A program made the position numbers and the translations under genes. A DNA stretch of 64,000 nucleotides from Martelella sp. HB161492. GTDB lineage: Bacteria > Pseudomonadota > Alphaproteobacteria > Rhizobiales > Rhizobiaceae. The notes under the pieces are model-generated. The model made no database searches and was not told where the DNA came from. It saw only the letters and a list, made by a program, of their open reading frames with translations. Positions 16,940-25,031 of the stretch are shown here, in pieces. Every line of letters begins with the position of its first letter. The first letter of the stretch is position 1. The stretch covers positions 1 through 64,000 of the forward strand of contig NZ_JAATVV010000007.1 of NCBI RefSeq assembly GCF_013184775.1, read 5' to 3'.

Positions 16940-17668
16940 TTGAGCGCGTTTCTGATCGAATTGAAGAATGCCGACCTGACACTCGGGGCCGGTTCCGCTG
17001 CCGTGCATGTGCTGAAAAACATGTCTCTTTCGATCGAGGCCGGACATTCGGTCGGCATTCTCGGCCCATCCGGCTCCGGAAAGTCGACGCTGCTGATGGT
17101 GCTCGCCGGGCTTGAACGGCTTGATCGCGGCGAGGTGACGATTGACGGAACCGCACTCGGGCCGCTGTCCGAAGATGCGCTTGCCGCCTTTCGCGGTGAG
17201 AATATCGGCATTGTCTTCCAGTCCTTCCACCTGATCGCCAATATGACCGCATTGGAAAATGCCGCCATTCCGCTGGAACTTGCCGGCCGCCGCGATGCCT
17301 TTGATGTCGCCCGTGCGGCTCTGACAAGCGTCGGGCTCGGCGAAAGGCTCGAGCACTATCCCGGCCAGCTTTCCGGGGGCGAGCAGCAGCGCGTTGCCAT
17401 TGCCCGCGCCCTGGCGCCGCGCCCGGCACTGCTGATTGCCGATGAGCCGACCGGTAACCTCGATGGCGAGACCGGCCGGCAGATTGCCGATCTGCTGTTC
17501 GCCGCGCAGAAGGAAAGCGGCACGACGCTGGTCCTGGTGACCCATGATCCCGCCCTTGCCGCACGCTGCGACCGCCAGGTCCACGTCCGCTCCGGCGAAA
17601 TTGCCGATGACGGGCTGAAAGGCAGCGATGACGGACATCCCGTGCAGGGCGGACGGGCCGCCGAATGA
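16940..17668 (+). CDS. ABC transporter ATP-binding protein (YbbA/LolD-like)
   Basis: A 242-residue ABC ATPase of the MacB/LolD type. It has Walker A GPSGSGKST (about 38-46), signature LSGGEQQRVAIARAL, and Walker B LLIADEPTGNLD. The start is a TTG at 16940 behind a GGAATG ribosome-binding site; no ATG exists in frame before the conserved IELKNADLTLG. Its stop overlaps the start of the permease gene by four bases. Homologues (YbbA) pair with the giant permease YbbP in a poorly understood envelope system next to tesA, possibly moving lipids or lipoproteins. Confidence 0.93.
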   Translation: MSAFLIELKNADLTLGAGSAAVHVLKNMSLSIEAGHSVGILGPSGSGKSTLLMVLAGLERLDRGEVTIDGTALGPLSEDALAAFRGENIGIVFQSFHLIANMTALENAAIPLELAGRRDAFDVARAALTSVGLGERLEHYPGQLSGGEQQRVAIARALAPRPALLIADEPTGNLDGETGRQIADLLFAAQKESGTTLVLVTHDPALAARCDRQVHVRSGEIADDGLKGSDDGHPVQGGRAAE

Positions 17669-20211
17669 TGAAAAGCCGCTCCAATCCCGCTCTTGCCCTT
17701 CGTTTTGCGCTGCGCGAAATGCGCGGCGGCCTTGCCGGGTTTTACATTTTTCTCGCCTGCATCGCCCTTGGCGTCACCGCCATTGCCGCAGTCAACTCCG
17801 TCGCTGATGCCGTCAATGCCGGAATTTCCGAGCGCGGCCGCCAGCTTCTTGCCGGTGACATCCGCTTCGAGACGGACAATGAACCGCTTTCCGGCGACAT
17901 GCTCTCCTATGTCGAGGGACTTGGCACAGTATCGCAGGCGATCACGCTGCGCTCCATGGCCCGCAAGGCTGATGGCAGCGACCAGTCGCTGGTCGAGGTC
18001 AAGGCGGTGGATCATCTCTATCCGCTCTATGGCAGCGTCATTGCCGATCCTGACGCGCCGCTGAAACAGGCTCTGGCACAGTCCGGTGATCGCTATGGCG
18101 TGCTGGTGGCACCGCTGCTGATCGACAGGCTCGGCCTTTCCATCGGCGACACGCTGCTTCTCGGCAACACGAAACTCAAGATCACCGGCACCATTACCGA
18201 AGAACCCGATGCGCTCTCGGAAGGCTTCGGCTTTGCCCCGCGCGTGCTTCTGAGCACTAAGGCGCTGAATGCCTCAGGCCTGGTGACCACTGGCAGCCTT
18301 GTTTCCTATGCCTATCGGGTCAAGCTTGCCGATCCTACCGCCGATGTTACCGCTCTGAGCGAGGCTGCCAAAAAACGCTTTCCCGATGCCGGCTGGTCAA
18401 TCCGCACCAGCGAGCGCGCAGCACCGTCGCTGTCGGAAAATGTCGACCGGCTATCGCAGTTCCTGACGCTTGTCGGCCTTGCGACCCTGATTGCCGGCGG
18501 CGTCGGCATTGCCAACGCGGTCAGCGCCTATCTGGAAGGGCGGCGCAACGCCATCGCCGCGTTCAAATGCCTCGGTGCCCCGGCCGGCATGGTGGTCATG
18601 ATCTATTTTCTCCAGATCGTGCTTGTCGCCCTGATCGGCATTGCCATCGGCCTGGTCTTCGGCGCGCTCATTCCCTTCATCGCTTTGCCGCTGCTGGCTG
18701 ATATCCTGCCGATCGGCGCCACTGCCGCGCTCTATCCCGGCGCATTGCTGCTGGCGGCCTCCTTCGGTCTGCTGACCGCGATCGCCTTCGCCATTCCCGC
18801 TCTTGCAAGCGCGCGCGCGGTCCCCGCCACCGCACTGACCCGGGCAATGACCTTCGAGACAAGCCGGAAGTTGCCGCTCTCCTATCTCCTCACCGCAGCC
18901 CTCACCCTTGGCCTCATTGCTGCCCTTGCCATCTTCACCGCCGAGGATCGCAAGCTGGCAGCAATCTTTCTCGCCGCCATGGCAGGCTCTTTCGTGATCC
19001 TGCGATGTGTTGCCGTCGGCATCAAGGCGATTGCCCGCATCACCCCGCGCCCGCATGCGCCGTCACTGCGACTGGCGCTCGGCAATCTGCACCGTCCCGG
19101 CGCCCTGACAGGTCCCGTGGTGCTGTCGCTCGGGCTCGGCCTGACGCTGCTTGTGGCGCTGGCGCTGGTTGACGGCAATCTCAATCGCGAGCTTTCGGCA
19201 AGCCTTCCCGCGCGCGCGCCGGACTTCTTCTTCGTCGATATTCAGGGCAATGAGGTCGACGGCTTCAAGGATATCGTCAAAGCCCAGGCGCCCGGCGGCG
19301 ATCTGTCCATGGTGCCGATGCTGCGCGGGCGCATCACGGCGCTGAACGGCGTCAAACCGTCCGAAGCCAATATTGCGCCGGGCGGGCGCTGGGTGCTGCG
19401 CGGCGACCGCGGCATCACCTATGCCGAGGCCCTGCCTGAAAATTCGACGCTTGCAGAAGGCGAATGGTGGGCAAAGGACTATGCCGGTCCGCCGCTCGTC
19501 TCCTTTTCCGAAGAAGAGGGCAAGGAGCTCGGTCTGAAGCTTGGTGACACGGTAACGGTTCAGGTTCTCGGCCGTGAGATCACCGCGACAATCGCCAATT
19601 TCCGCAAGGTGGAATGGCAATCCATGTCGATCAATTTCGTCATGGTCTTCTCGCCGAGCACCTTTGCCGGCGCCCCGGTGAGCTATCTCGCCACACTTGT
19701 GGACCAGAGTGCCGATACCGCCACCAATGCCGCAGTGATGCGTGCTGTCGCCAATGCCTATCCGACGGTCACCACGATTGAGGTGAAAAGCGCGCTCGAT
19801 GTCGCAGGCAAGCTGGTGAGCCAGCTCGGCACCGCCATCCGCGCGGCCGCCGTGATCGCGCTTGTCGCTGCCATGCTGGTGCTGGCCGGAGCGCTTTCGG
19901 CCGGCAACAGGCGGCGCGGCCATGATTCCGTTGTGCTGAAGACACTCGGCGCCACCCGCCCGGCGCTGATCCGCGCCTTCATCTATGAATATGCACTTCT
20001 GGGCCTGCTGACCGGCGTCTTCGCGCTGCTGGCCGGCAGCCTTGCTGCCTGGTATGCAGTGGCGAAGATCATGACCCTTCCCTTCTCGCTGCTGCCGCTC
20101 ACCGCGCTCTCGACCGTCATTCTGGCGATCATCGTCACCGTCACGATCGGCCTGTTCGGGACTTGGCACATTCTCGGCCAGAAGGCATCGCTCTATCTGC
20201 GGGAACTGTGA
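17665..20211 (+). CDS. large ABC transporter permease (YbbP-like, two FtsX domains)
   Basis: An 848-residue inner-membrane permease. Residues 1-45 form the first membrane helix, followed by a large periplasmic domain, an FtsX core (about 270-400: LTLVGLATLIAGGVGIANAVSAYLEGRR), a middle helix pair, a second periplasmic domain (about 490-700) and a second FtsX core (about 720-840). This double layout with an odd number of helices matches YbbP. It partners the ATPase just upstream (ATGA overlap). By analogy with MacB and LolCDE it works as a mechanotransmission machine. The cargo is unknown; the neighbouring esterase suggests lipid or lysolipid handling. Confidence 0.92.
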   Translation: MMKSRSNPALALRFALREMRGGLAGFYIFLACIALGVTAIAAVNSVADAVNAGISERGRQLLAGDIRFETDNEPLSGDMLSYVEGLGTVSQAITLRSMARKADGSDQSLVEVKAVDHLYPLYGSVIADPDAPLKQALAQSGDRYGVLVAPLLIDRLGLSIGDTLLLGNTKLKITGTITEEPDALSEGFGFAPRVLLSTKALNASGLVTTGSLVSYAYRVKLADPTADVTALSEAAKKRFPDAGWSIRTSERAAPSLSENVDRLSQFLTLVGLATLIAGGVGIANAVSAYLEGRRNAIAAFKCLGAPAGMVVMIYFLQIVLVALIGIAIGLVFGALIPFIALPLLADILPIGATAALYPGALLLAASFGLLTAIAFAIPALASARAVPATALTRAMTFETSRKLPLSYLLTAALTLGLIAALAIFTAEDRKLAAIFLAAMAGSFVILRCVAVGIKAIARITPRPHAPSLRLALGNLHRPGALTGPVVLSLGLGLTLLVALALVDGNLNRELSASLPARAPDFFFVDIQGNEVDGFKDIVKAQAPGGDLSMVPMLRGRITALNGVKPSEANIAPGGRWVLRGDRGITYAEALPENSTLAEGEWWAKDYAGPPLVSFSEEEGKELGLKLGDTVTVQVLGREITATIANFRKVEWQSMSINFVMVFSPSTFAGAPVSYLATLVDQSADTATNAAVMRAVANAYPTVTTIEVKSALDVAGKLVSQLGTAIRAAAVIALVAAMLVLAGALSAGNRRRGHDSVVLKTLGATRPALIRAFIYEYALLGLLTGVFALLAGSLAAWYAVAKIMTLPFSLLPLTALSTVILAIIVTVTIGLFGTWHILGQKASLYLREL

Positions 20212-20241
20212 CGCCTGCCGGCCGAGCCCGCCCGGGACGCC

Positions 20242-20340
20242 TTAGGGCATCGGCTCGAAAATCGGAATCGATTTTTGAAAAGAACGATGCGTCGATGAAA
20301 TAAGATGGAGCGTCCTGGTGCGTCCAAAAGGACGCACGGC
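20242..20340 (+). repeat. dispersed rhizobial intergenic repeat with terminal hairpin
   Basis: Copy A of an element seen again, inverted, at 56633-56694. The core is GCATCGGCTCGAAAATCGGA continuing to ATCGATTTTTGAAAAGAACG. It ends in a perfect 8-bp hairpin GTGCGTCC-AAAA-GGACGCAC at 20318-20337, then GGCGCG. It fills the gap between the ends of the permease and YqaE-like genes and may act as a bidirectional terminator. Similar elements are common between genes in rhizobia. Confidence 0.7.
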
Positions 20341-20343
20341 GCG

Positions 20344-20550
20344 TCAGTCACGCCGGTCGCGCAACGCATCCAGCAACGCATCATTGCGACGGTCGGCGTA
20401 GAAATTCTGCACTGCAAACAAGGCCCAGATGGCGGCAACCGGCCAGCCGATCAGCGTGATCTGGAGAATGAGGCAGATGATGCCGGAGATCGGCTTGCCG
20501 ATGGTGAAAAACGAGAGCCAGGGGAGGATGACCGCGATGAAATAGCGCAT
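20344..20550 (-). CDS. small YqaE/Pmp3-like membrane protein
   Basis: A 68-residue protein with two hydrophobic segments (MRYFIAVILPWLSFFTIGKP and IICLILQITLIGWPVAAIWALFAV), separated by the G-K-P turn and containing GW in the second helix, which resembles the YqaE/Pmp3 family of small membrane proteins. The family is linked to membrane potential and salt stress in yeast and plants; its bacterial role is unknown. The charged tail ends RRNDALLDALRDRRD. I chose the ATG at 20550, which begins the family-like part. A frame 12 codons longer exists. Confidence 0.72.
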   Translation of the reverse strand: MRYFIAVILPWLSFFTIGKPISGIICLILQITLIGWPVAAIWALFAVQNFYADRRNDALLDALRDRRD

Positions 20551-20654
20551 GGATACGTCCTTTCCGGTTACTGATCCGTCTGCCACGGAAAACCGGTATT
20601 TTCCGGCGGCTTTTCAGTCAGATGGGGTGCCGGGAGCCGATTTTGAGGGGGCGT

Positions 20655-20838
20655 TGACAAATACTGACGAAATTTTGAGTTTCAGTCTGCGCTTTTTGCA
20701 CGCAAAAGCCTTGTATCACCACTATTCTCCCATCATATTATCCACAGGCTTGCTGGGCTCCGCAGCGGCGCCGGGGCGTGTGCTATGGGTGCACCGCCCG
20801 ACACCGTAACCCATACGGAGCTTTTAAAGAGGAATTCA
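20655..20838 (+). promoter_or_regulatory. promoter region and ribosome-binding site of the Bax-inhibitor-like gene
   Basis: The 288-base gap between divergent genes is more A/T-rich here than its surroundings. A consensus-like TTGACA starts at 20655, but I see no good -10 at 17 bases, so the promoter is not fixed. The ribosome-binding site AAAGAGGA at 20826-20833 is strong and sets the start at 20839. Confidence 0.4.
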
Positions 20839-21582
20839 ATGGCTGATCTTCGTAACTATCAGAACCGCGCGCAGACGGGAGTGCGTTCGGATGCTGAAAT
20901 CGACCAGGGCCTGCGCGCCTACATGCTCCGGGTCTATAACCTGATGGCGCTCGGTCTGGTGATCACCGGTGTGGCGGCCTTTGGTGTTTTCAGCCTGTCC
21001 GTCTCCAACGGCCAGCTGACCCAGTTCGGCCAGGTCATGTACGCATCCCCGCTGAAGTGGCTCGTCATGTTCGCGCCGCTGATCGCCTTTTTCTTTCTGG
21101 CGTTCCGCATCAACAAGATGACCGTAGCCGCCGCGCAGGGCGCCTTCTGGGTCTATGCCGCACTCACGGGACTTTCGCTGTCGACGATCTTTCTGGTCTA
21201 TACCGGGCAGAGCATCGTTCAGACCTTCTTTATCACCGCTGCCTCCTTCGGCGCCCTTTCGCTTTACGGCTACACCACACGGCGTGACCTTTCGGCGATG
21301 GGTTCCTTCATGGTGATGGGCCTGTTCGGCATCATCATTGCCATGCTGGTCAACATCTTCCTGCAGTCGGCAGCGCTCAGCTTCGCTGTCTCCGTTCTCG
21401 GCGTTCTGGTCTTTGCCGGTCTGACGGCCTGGGACACCCAGAAGATCAAGGAAATGTATTATGAAGGCGATGGCCACGAAGTCGCCGGCCGCAAGGCTGT
21501 CATGGGCGCGCTGACGCTCTATCTCGACTTCATCAACATGTTCCTGTTCCTGCTGCGCCTGTTCGGCAACAGCCGCAACTGA
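20839..21582 (+). CDS. Bax inhibitor-1/YccA family membrane protein
   Basis: A 247-residue integral membrane protein with seven hydrophobic segments, of the BI-1/TMBIM superfamily. The signature AWDTQKIKEMYYEG near residue 205, which holds the Asp and nearby residues implicated in pH-gated calcium leak in BsYetJ, is intact. The C-terminus LYLDFINMFLFLLRLFG is typical. In bacteria, members bind or leak calcium, or interact with FtsH (YccA). The role here is unproven. It is a single gene ended by a strong terminator at 21603. Confidence 0.93.
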   Translation: MADLRNYQNRAQTGVRSDAEIDQGLRAYMLRVYNLMALGLVITGVAAFGVFSLSVSNGQLTQFGQVMYASPLKWLVMFAPLIAFFFLAFRINKMTVAAAQGAFWVYAALTGLSLSTIFLVYTGQSIVQTFFITAASFGALSLYGYTTRRDLSAMGSFMVMGLFGIIIAMLVNIFLQSAALSFAVSVLGVLVFAGLTAWDTQKIKEMYYEGDGHEVAGRKAVMGALTLYLDFINMFLFLLRLFGNSRN

Positions 21583-21602
21583 TCGCATCAGAACCAATCA
21601 TC

Positions 21603-21629
21603 AAAGGCGGCCTTCTGGCCGCCTTTTTT
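21603..21629 (+). terminator. Rho-independent terminator after the Bax-inhibitor-like gene
   Basis: A perfect 10-bp stem (AAAGGCGGCC, loop TTCT, GGCCGCCTTT) runs straight into a T-run, 20 bases after the stop codon. Confidence 0.93.
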
Positions 21630-21689
21630 GTGCTTGCCAAAGGAAAAAATGCGACACACAGTCATGGGCAAAACACGAGATTTCTGACC

Positions 21690-22238
21690 ATGAGCATCAC
21701 AATCCGTCCGGTGGTCCACGCCGATCTTGCCGCCATTACCGGAATCTATGCCGAAAGTGTTCTGAACGGCACGGCGAGCTACGAACTCGACCCGCCGGAC
21801 GAGGCAGAAATGCGCGCCCGCATGGATGCGATCCTTGAAAAGCGCTATCCCTATTTTGCCGCCACTGACGATACCGGGACGCTGATTGGCTATGCCTATG
21901 CCTCGGCCTTCCGCACCCGTCCGGCCTATCGCTGGATTGTTGAAGATTCAATCTACATCGCCAAAGACCAGCGCGGCCGCGGTATCGGCAAGGCGTTGCT
22001 TTCAAGCCTGATCGATGCCTGCCAGAGCCTGGGTTTCCGGCAGATGATCGCCGTCATCGGCGGCGCGGCACCAGCCTCAGTTGCCTTGCATCGCGGTCTA
22101 GGCTTTGCCGATGCCGGCAGGCTTGAGGGCACCGGCTTCAAGCATGGCCGCTGGCTCGATACCGTTTTCATGCAGAAAAGCCTCGGCGAAGGCACGGCGA
22201 CGCTGGCAGATACGACGCGCTATCCAGGCGTCATGTGA
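21690..22238 (+). CDS. GNAT N-acetyltransferase (phosphinothricin/methionine sulfone acetyltransferase type)
   Basis: A 182-residue GNAT enzyme of the PAT/MddA group. IRPVVHADLAAITGIYAESVLNGTASYE near the start is the hallmark of the phosphinothricin N-acetyltransferase-like family. The acetyl-CoA P-loop is DQRGRGIGKALLSSL (about residues 93-107), with the later VALHRGLGF motif. Family members acetylate phosphinothricin, methionine sulfone or sulfoximine. Which substrate applies here is not visible. I chose ATG 21690, where the similarity begins. Confidence 0.9.
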   Translation: MSITIRPVVHADLAAITGIYAESVLNGTASYELDPPDEAEMRARMDAILEKRYPYFAATDDTGTLIGYAYASAFRTRPAYRWIVEDSIYIAKDQRGRGIGKALLSSLIDACQSLGFRQMIAVIGGAAPASVALHRGLGFADAGRLEGTGFKHGRWLDTVFMQKSLGEGTATLADTTRYPGVM

Positions 22239-22283
22239 AGCGACCGTTCCGGCGCAAGCGGAGCTCTCGCGGAGAAAAGATCG

Positions 22284-22673
22284 CTATTTTTCGACAAGCT
22301 TCAGCTTGCGATCGAAGACCTTCAGCACCTGGCGAAGGTCGTGACCCCGTTTCAGTACCATGCCTGCGGTGTTGGTGACGGAAAAAGCCCCCTGCTTGGC
22401 AGCAAGCTTCGGGTTCTTCTCGATGCGATAAAGCGGCATTTCACCCGAGCGCTTGAACACGGAAAAAACCGCACAATCCTTCATATGGTCGATGGCGTAG
22501 TCGCGCCATTCGCCCTCACCGACCATGCGGCCGTAAATCCAGAGGATTGCATCGAGTTCGCGCCGATGAAAGGTAACCGGCAGGGCGTCCTTGCCGCCAT
22601 TGCGATATTGCCCGAGATCAACCACAGCCGCGCCGCGGCCGCTTGTCTGCTTCGCTTCCGGCTCTTCCGCCAT
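22284..22673 (-). CDS. DUF2794 family protein
   Basis: A 129-residue soluble protein of a family restricted to alphaproteobacteria. The conserved block VTFHRRELDAILWIYGRMVGEGEWRDYAIDH is followed by KDCAVFSVFKRSGEMPLYRIEKNPKLAAKQGAFSV. I prefer ATG 22673 (MAEEPEAKQ) over the longer frame to 22751, whose extra residues are not family-like. Function is unknown. It converges with the acetyltransferase gene. Confidence 0.82.
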   Translation of the reverse strand: MAEEPEAKQTSGRGAAVVDLGQYRNGGKDALPVTFHRRELDAILWIYGRMVGEGEWRDYAIDHMKDCAVFSVFKRSGEMPLYRIEKNPKLAAKQGAFSVTNTAGMVLKRGHDLRQVLKVFDRKLKLVEK

Positions 22674-22854
22674 CAAAACTCCTGTTTCAACGTGACAGGT
22701 TTGAGACAGTCTGAACGCTTCAGACAAAATTGCAAGTCCTGCAGCAGACATGTGGGGAAAAGCCGAACGGGCCGGGTGCTTTCCGAACGCTTTATTAACC
22801 TTGAGGTCTTAGTTTTTCTTAACAAAGATCCACCCTGATCCAGTATCGCGTATC

Positions 22855-23052
22855 ATGCCAAAATCGCCCGTCACCACGTTCGCGCCCATCTGCCAGAAGC
22901 CGTCGACAGAAGCGGTGTCGCGCCGCGATGCGCTGACACTTAAGGCATGCGCCATTGCGATCCGTATTGCGCATCATGTCAAACACCTGGTCCAGTTGCC
23001 GGGAACGGATAAGGTTTTTCAGCAAGCGCTGACGGGGGGTGCGCTCAGATGA
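22855..23052 (+). CDS. possible small protein, translationally coupled to the next gene
   Basis: A 65-residue frame whose TGA stop overlaps the ATG of the next gene (ATGA at 23049-23052), the usual mark of translational coupling. It begins MPKSPVTTFAP and includes the helix-like ALTLKACAIAIRIAHHVKHL. I do not recognise it and see no clear ribosome-binding site, so it could equally be chance leader sequence. Confidence 0.3.
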   Translation: MPKSPVTTFAPICQKPSTEAVSRRDALTLKACAIAIRIAHHVKHLVQLPGTDKVFQQALTGGALR

Positions 23053-24215
23053 GCATCATCCGGCGTGATATCGGTCCCAAACCGCCATCGCGGCTGAAGA
23101 CCAAGCTTTCCGTGGTCCGCGCCGGACGCACGGTTGCCGATCTCCGGCTTGAGCTGAGAACCGGTGGTGAGTTCTCGGTATATTCGCGCGCGCCGGAAGA
23201 GTTTGAAACGGCGATGGAGCGCCTCGCCACGGATGCGATCGAGGCGAACATCTTCCATACCGCCGCTTTCACCCATACCGCGCTCAATCAGGAGGGAAGC
23301 GGCCTCAGACTGGCGCTGATCGGCACGCCACAGGCCGGCGGCGACCTGCTTCTCGATGCCGCACTGCCATTCCGGATTGAACAACAGGCCGGCACTGGCG
23401 TCATCTGCGCCTGGGCCGAGCCCGATATTGCTTATGCGGCACCGCTGATTGCGCGCCGCAACCCGATGGCAACGCTTGATCAGCTGTTTGATGCGCTGGG
23501 CGGCCAGCTTGTCAACCTGCCGCCTGTTCTGGTTTTCGAGGGGCTTGTCGCCGATGGCCCCTTCATGCGCTATGCCCGGGCGGCGGCGGCCGCACGCGGG
23601 CTGTTTTTCCGCGTCGCGGCGTCGCGCCGGGCAAAGATACTGACCCCTGCCGGCCTGACATCCCCCTCCCCCTCGGCAGAAGAGCGGCGGCGCTGGACGG
23701 CCATGCTGGAGAAGTGGACTGCCCTTTCCGGGCCGGATGGACTTGCCTTTGAAATGGCGCGCAATCCGCGTGAGATTGAAGCTCAGATCGAGATGCTGGC
23801 CCCGCTTCTGGATGAAAGCGGCGGCGCTGCCGATATTGTCGGCCTTGGCGCCGTGGCGCGCAGGCTTTCCGCCCGCGACCATCTGAGGCTTTATACGCTG
23901 AAACATCATGGCGCACTCGTTGCCGCCGTCCTGCAACCGGTTCTGGCCGGCGAGGCCTGGGTCTGGCAGATCTATGTTCATCCTGAATTCAGCGTCTTCG
24001 CACTGGATGAGCAGCTGCTGCTGCGTCTCGGCGAATGGAACCCGACAGATCCCAACATCACCACGACACGGATATCGGTCAGCAACAATGATCGGCTTGC
24101 CTCAAGCATCTGGCCGGAAGAAGAGGGCCGCGCAACGCTGATTGTCGGCCTGCGCCCGGAAAGCGAGCGCGCCGTCGATGCCGTTGCTGCCTTCCATGAC
24201 ACGGTCCGGGCCTAG
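23049..24215 (+). CDS. conserved hypothetical protein, possibly GNAT-fold acyltransferase
   Basis: A 388-residue soluble protein with no signal peptide or membrane segment. The C-terminal half (AALVAAVLQPVLAGEAWVWQIYVHPEF, residues about 295-325) looks like the last strands of a GNAT or CelD/FemAB-type acyltransferase fold, but I cannot name a motif with certainty. The N-terminal 60 residues are basic. It is coupled by an ATGA overlap to a possible small upstream frame. Its stop codon abuts the sequence TAGCGCATCGG, the outer border of the dispersed repeat, perhaps a relic. Confidence 0.65.
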   Translation: MSIIRRDIGPKPPSRLKTKLSVVRAGRTVADLRLELRTGGEFSVYSRAPEEFETAMERLATDAIEANIFHTAAFTHTALNQEGSGLRLALIGTPQAGGDLLLDAALPFRIEQQAGTGVICAWAEPDIAYAAPLIARRNPMATLDQLFDALGGQLVNLPPVLVFEGLVADGPFMRYARAAAAARGLFFRVAASRRAKILTPAGLTSPSPSAEERRRWTAMLEKWTALSGPDGLAFEMARNPREIEAQIEMLAPLLDESGGAADIVGLGAVARRLSARDHLRLYTLKHHGALVAAVLQPVLAGEAWVWQIYVHPEFSVFALDEQLLLRLGEWNPTDPNITTTRISVSNNDRLASSIWPEEEGRATLIVGLRPESERAVDAVAAFHDTVRA

Positions 24216-24276
24216 CGCATCGGATGCGATCGAGGGCTTGCCCGAAGGCCAACCAGGCAGGGGGCATGATCAGGGG

Positions 24277-24861
24277 TCAGGAGTGACAGGATTTCAGGCC
24301 TGTTCCGGCCGGTCGCGCGAGAAGCTGTGCCACATCGATATCGGCAACAAGCGGATGGAAGCCACTGTCATCATCCCCCTTTATCAGAATGTTGATCGGA
24401 GCTGCTCCTTCCGCGCCACCACCATTCCAGCAGGCCTTTTCAAGCCCCACCGAAAAGCCGGGGCGGACATCACCGCCGGCGGCGCGCACCGCCTCCATGT
24501 CGCCCTGCTGCTCACGCAGATCCAGTGCATCACCCGGCCGGAGCCGCAGGACATGCACGACCTGACCGGGCTTGATACGTGTCGCAACGCCCTGGCCTTC
24601 GGCTGTGTCCGGAACCGCGACAAGATCATAGCTTCTGGTGATCGTCTTGCCGGCCGGGTCCTGCTGGAAAACGGTGAGTGCCACGCCCGATGCCGGCAGT
24701 CTCAACGCCTCGGGCGCGAGAATGGCAATTCTGAGCGCCGCCGGATTGGTGGCAATCGGTGACGGCAAAGGATCCGGCGCCGGCGCAAAGAGCGAACAGC
24801 CTGAAACCAGCGCCAGCGGCACAAGCGCCGCTGAACCGATCAATCGTGACATCAAACGCAT
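24277..24861 (-). CDS. putative lipoprotein of unknown function
   Basis: A 194-residue secreted protein. The N-terminus ends in a lipobox LALVSGC with Cys near residue 21 from this start, predicting a lipid-anchored protein, followed by a Pro-rich linker FAPAPDPLPSP. The body is beta-rich (LPASGVALTVFQQDPAG, RSYDLVAVPD) and ends in C-x-S, so a disulfide with the Cys in LEKACWNGG is possible. I do not recognise the family. Several ATGs lie close together (24879, 24861, 24852); the middle one gives the best signal peptide. Confidence 0.65.
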   Translation of the reverse strand: MRLMSRLIGSAALVPLALVSGCSLFAPAPDPLPSPIATNPAALRIAILAPEALRLPASGVALTVFQQDPAGKTITRSYDLVAVPDTAEGQGVATRIKPGQVVHVLRLRPGDALDLREQQGDMEAVRAAGGDVRPGFSVGLEKACWNGGGAEGAAPINILIKGDDDSGFHPLVADIDVAQLLARPAGTGLKSCHS

Positions 24862-25031
24862 CAGCCCAACCGTCATCATGGTTAATTTTCGGTCAAGATA
24901 AGCGCGCAGGGCTTAACACGCTGTAAACAGCGCGCTGAAAATCATGCAGGCCGGACGCTGCCAGGCATCCTCCCGGCAGCAGCCCGCCTTCCGCACGGCG
25001 CAATGCGCGTCGTCGAAATGTCTGATGGCGT

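Noticed and set aside
24216-24276. Possible third repeat copy between convergent genes, starting TAGCGCATCGG
   Set aside because: Only the first dozen bases match the repeat border; the rest does not, so chance is as likely.
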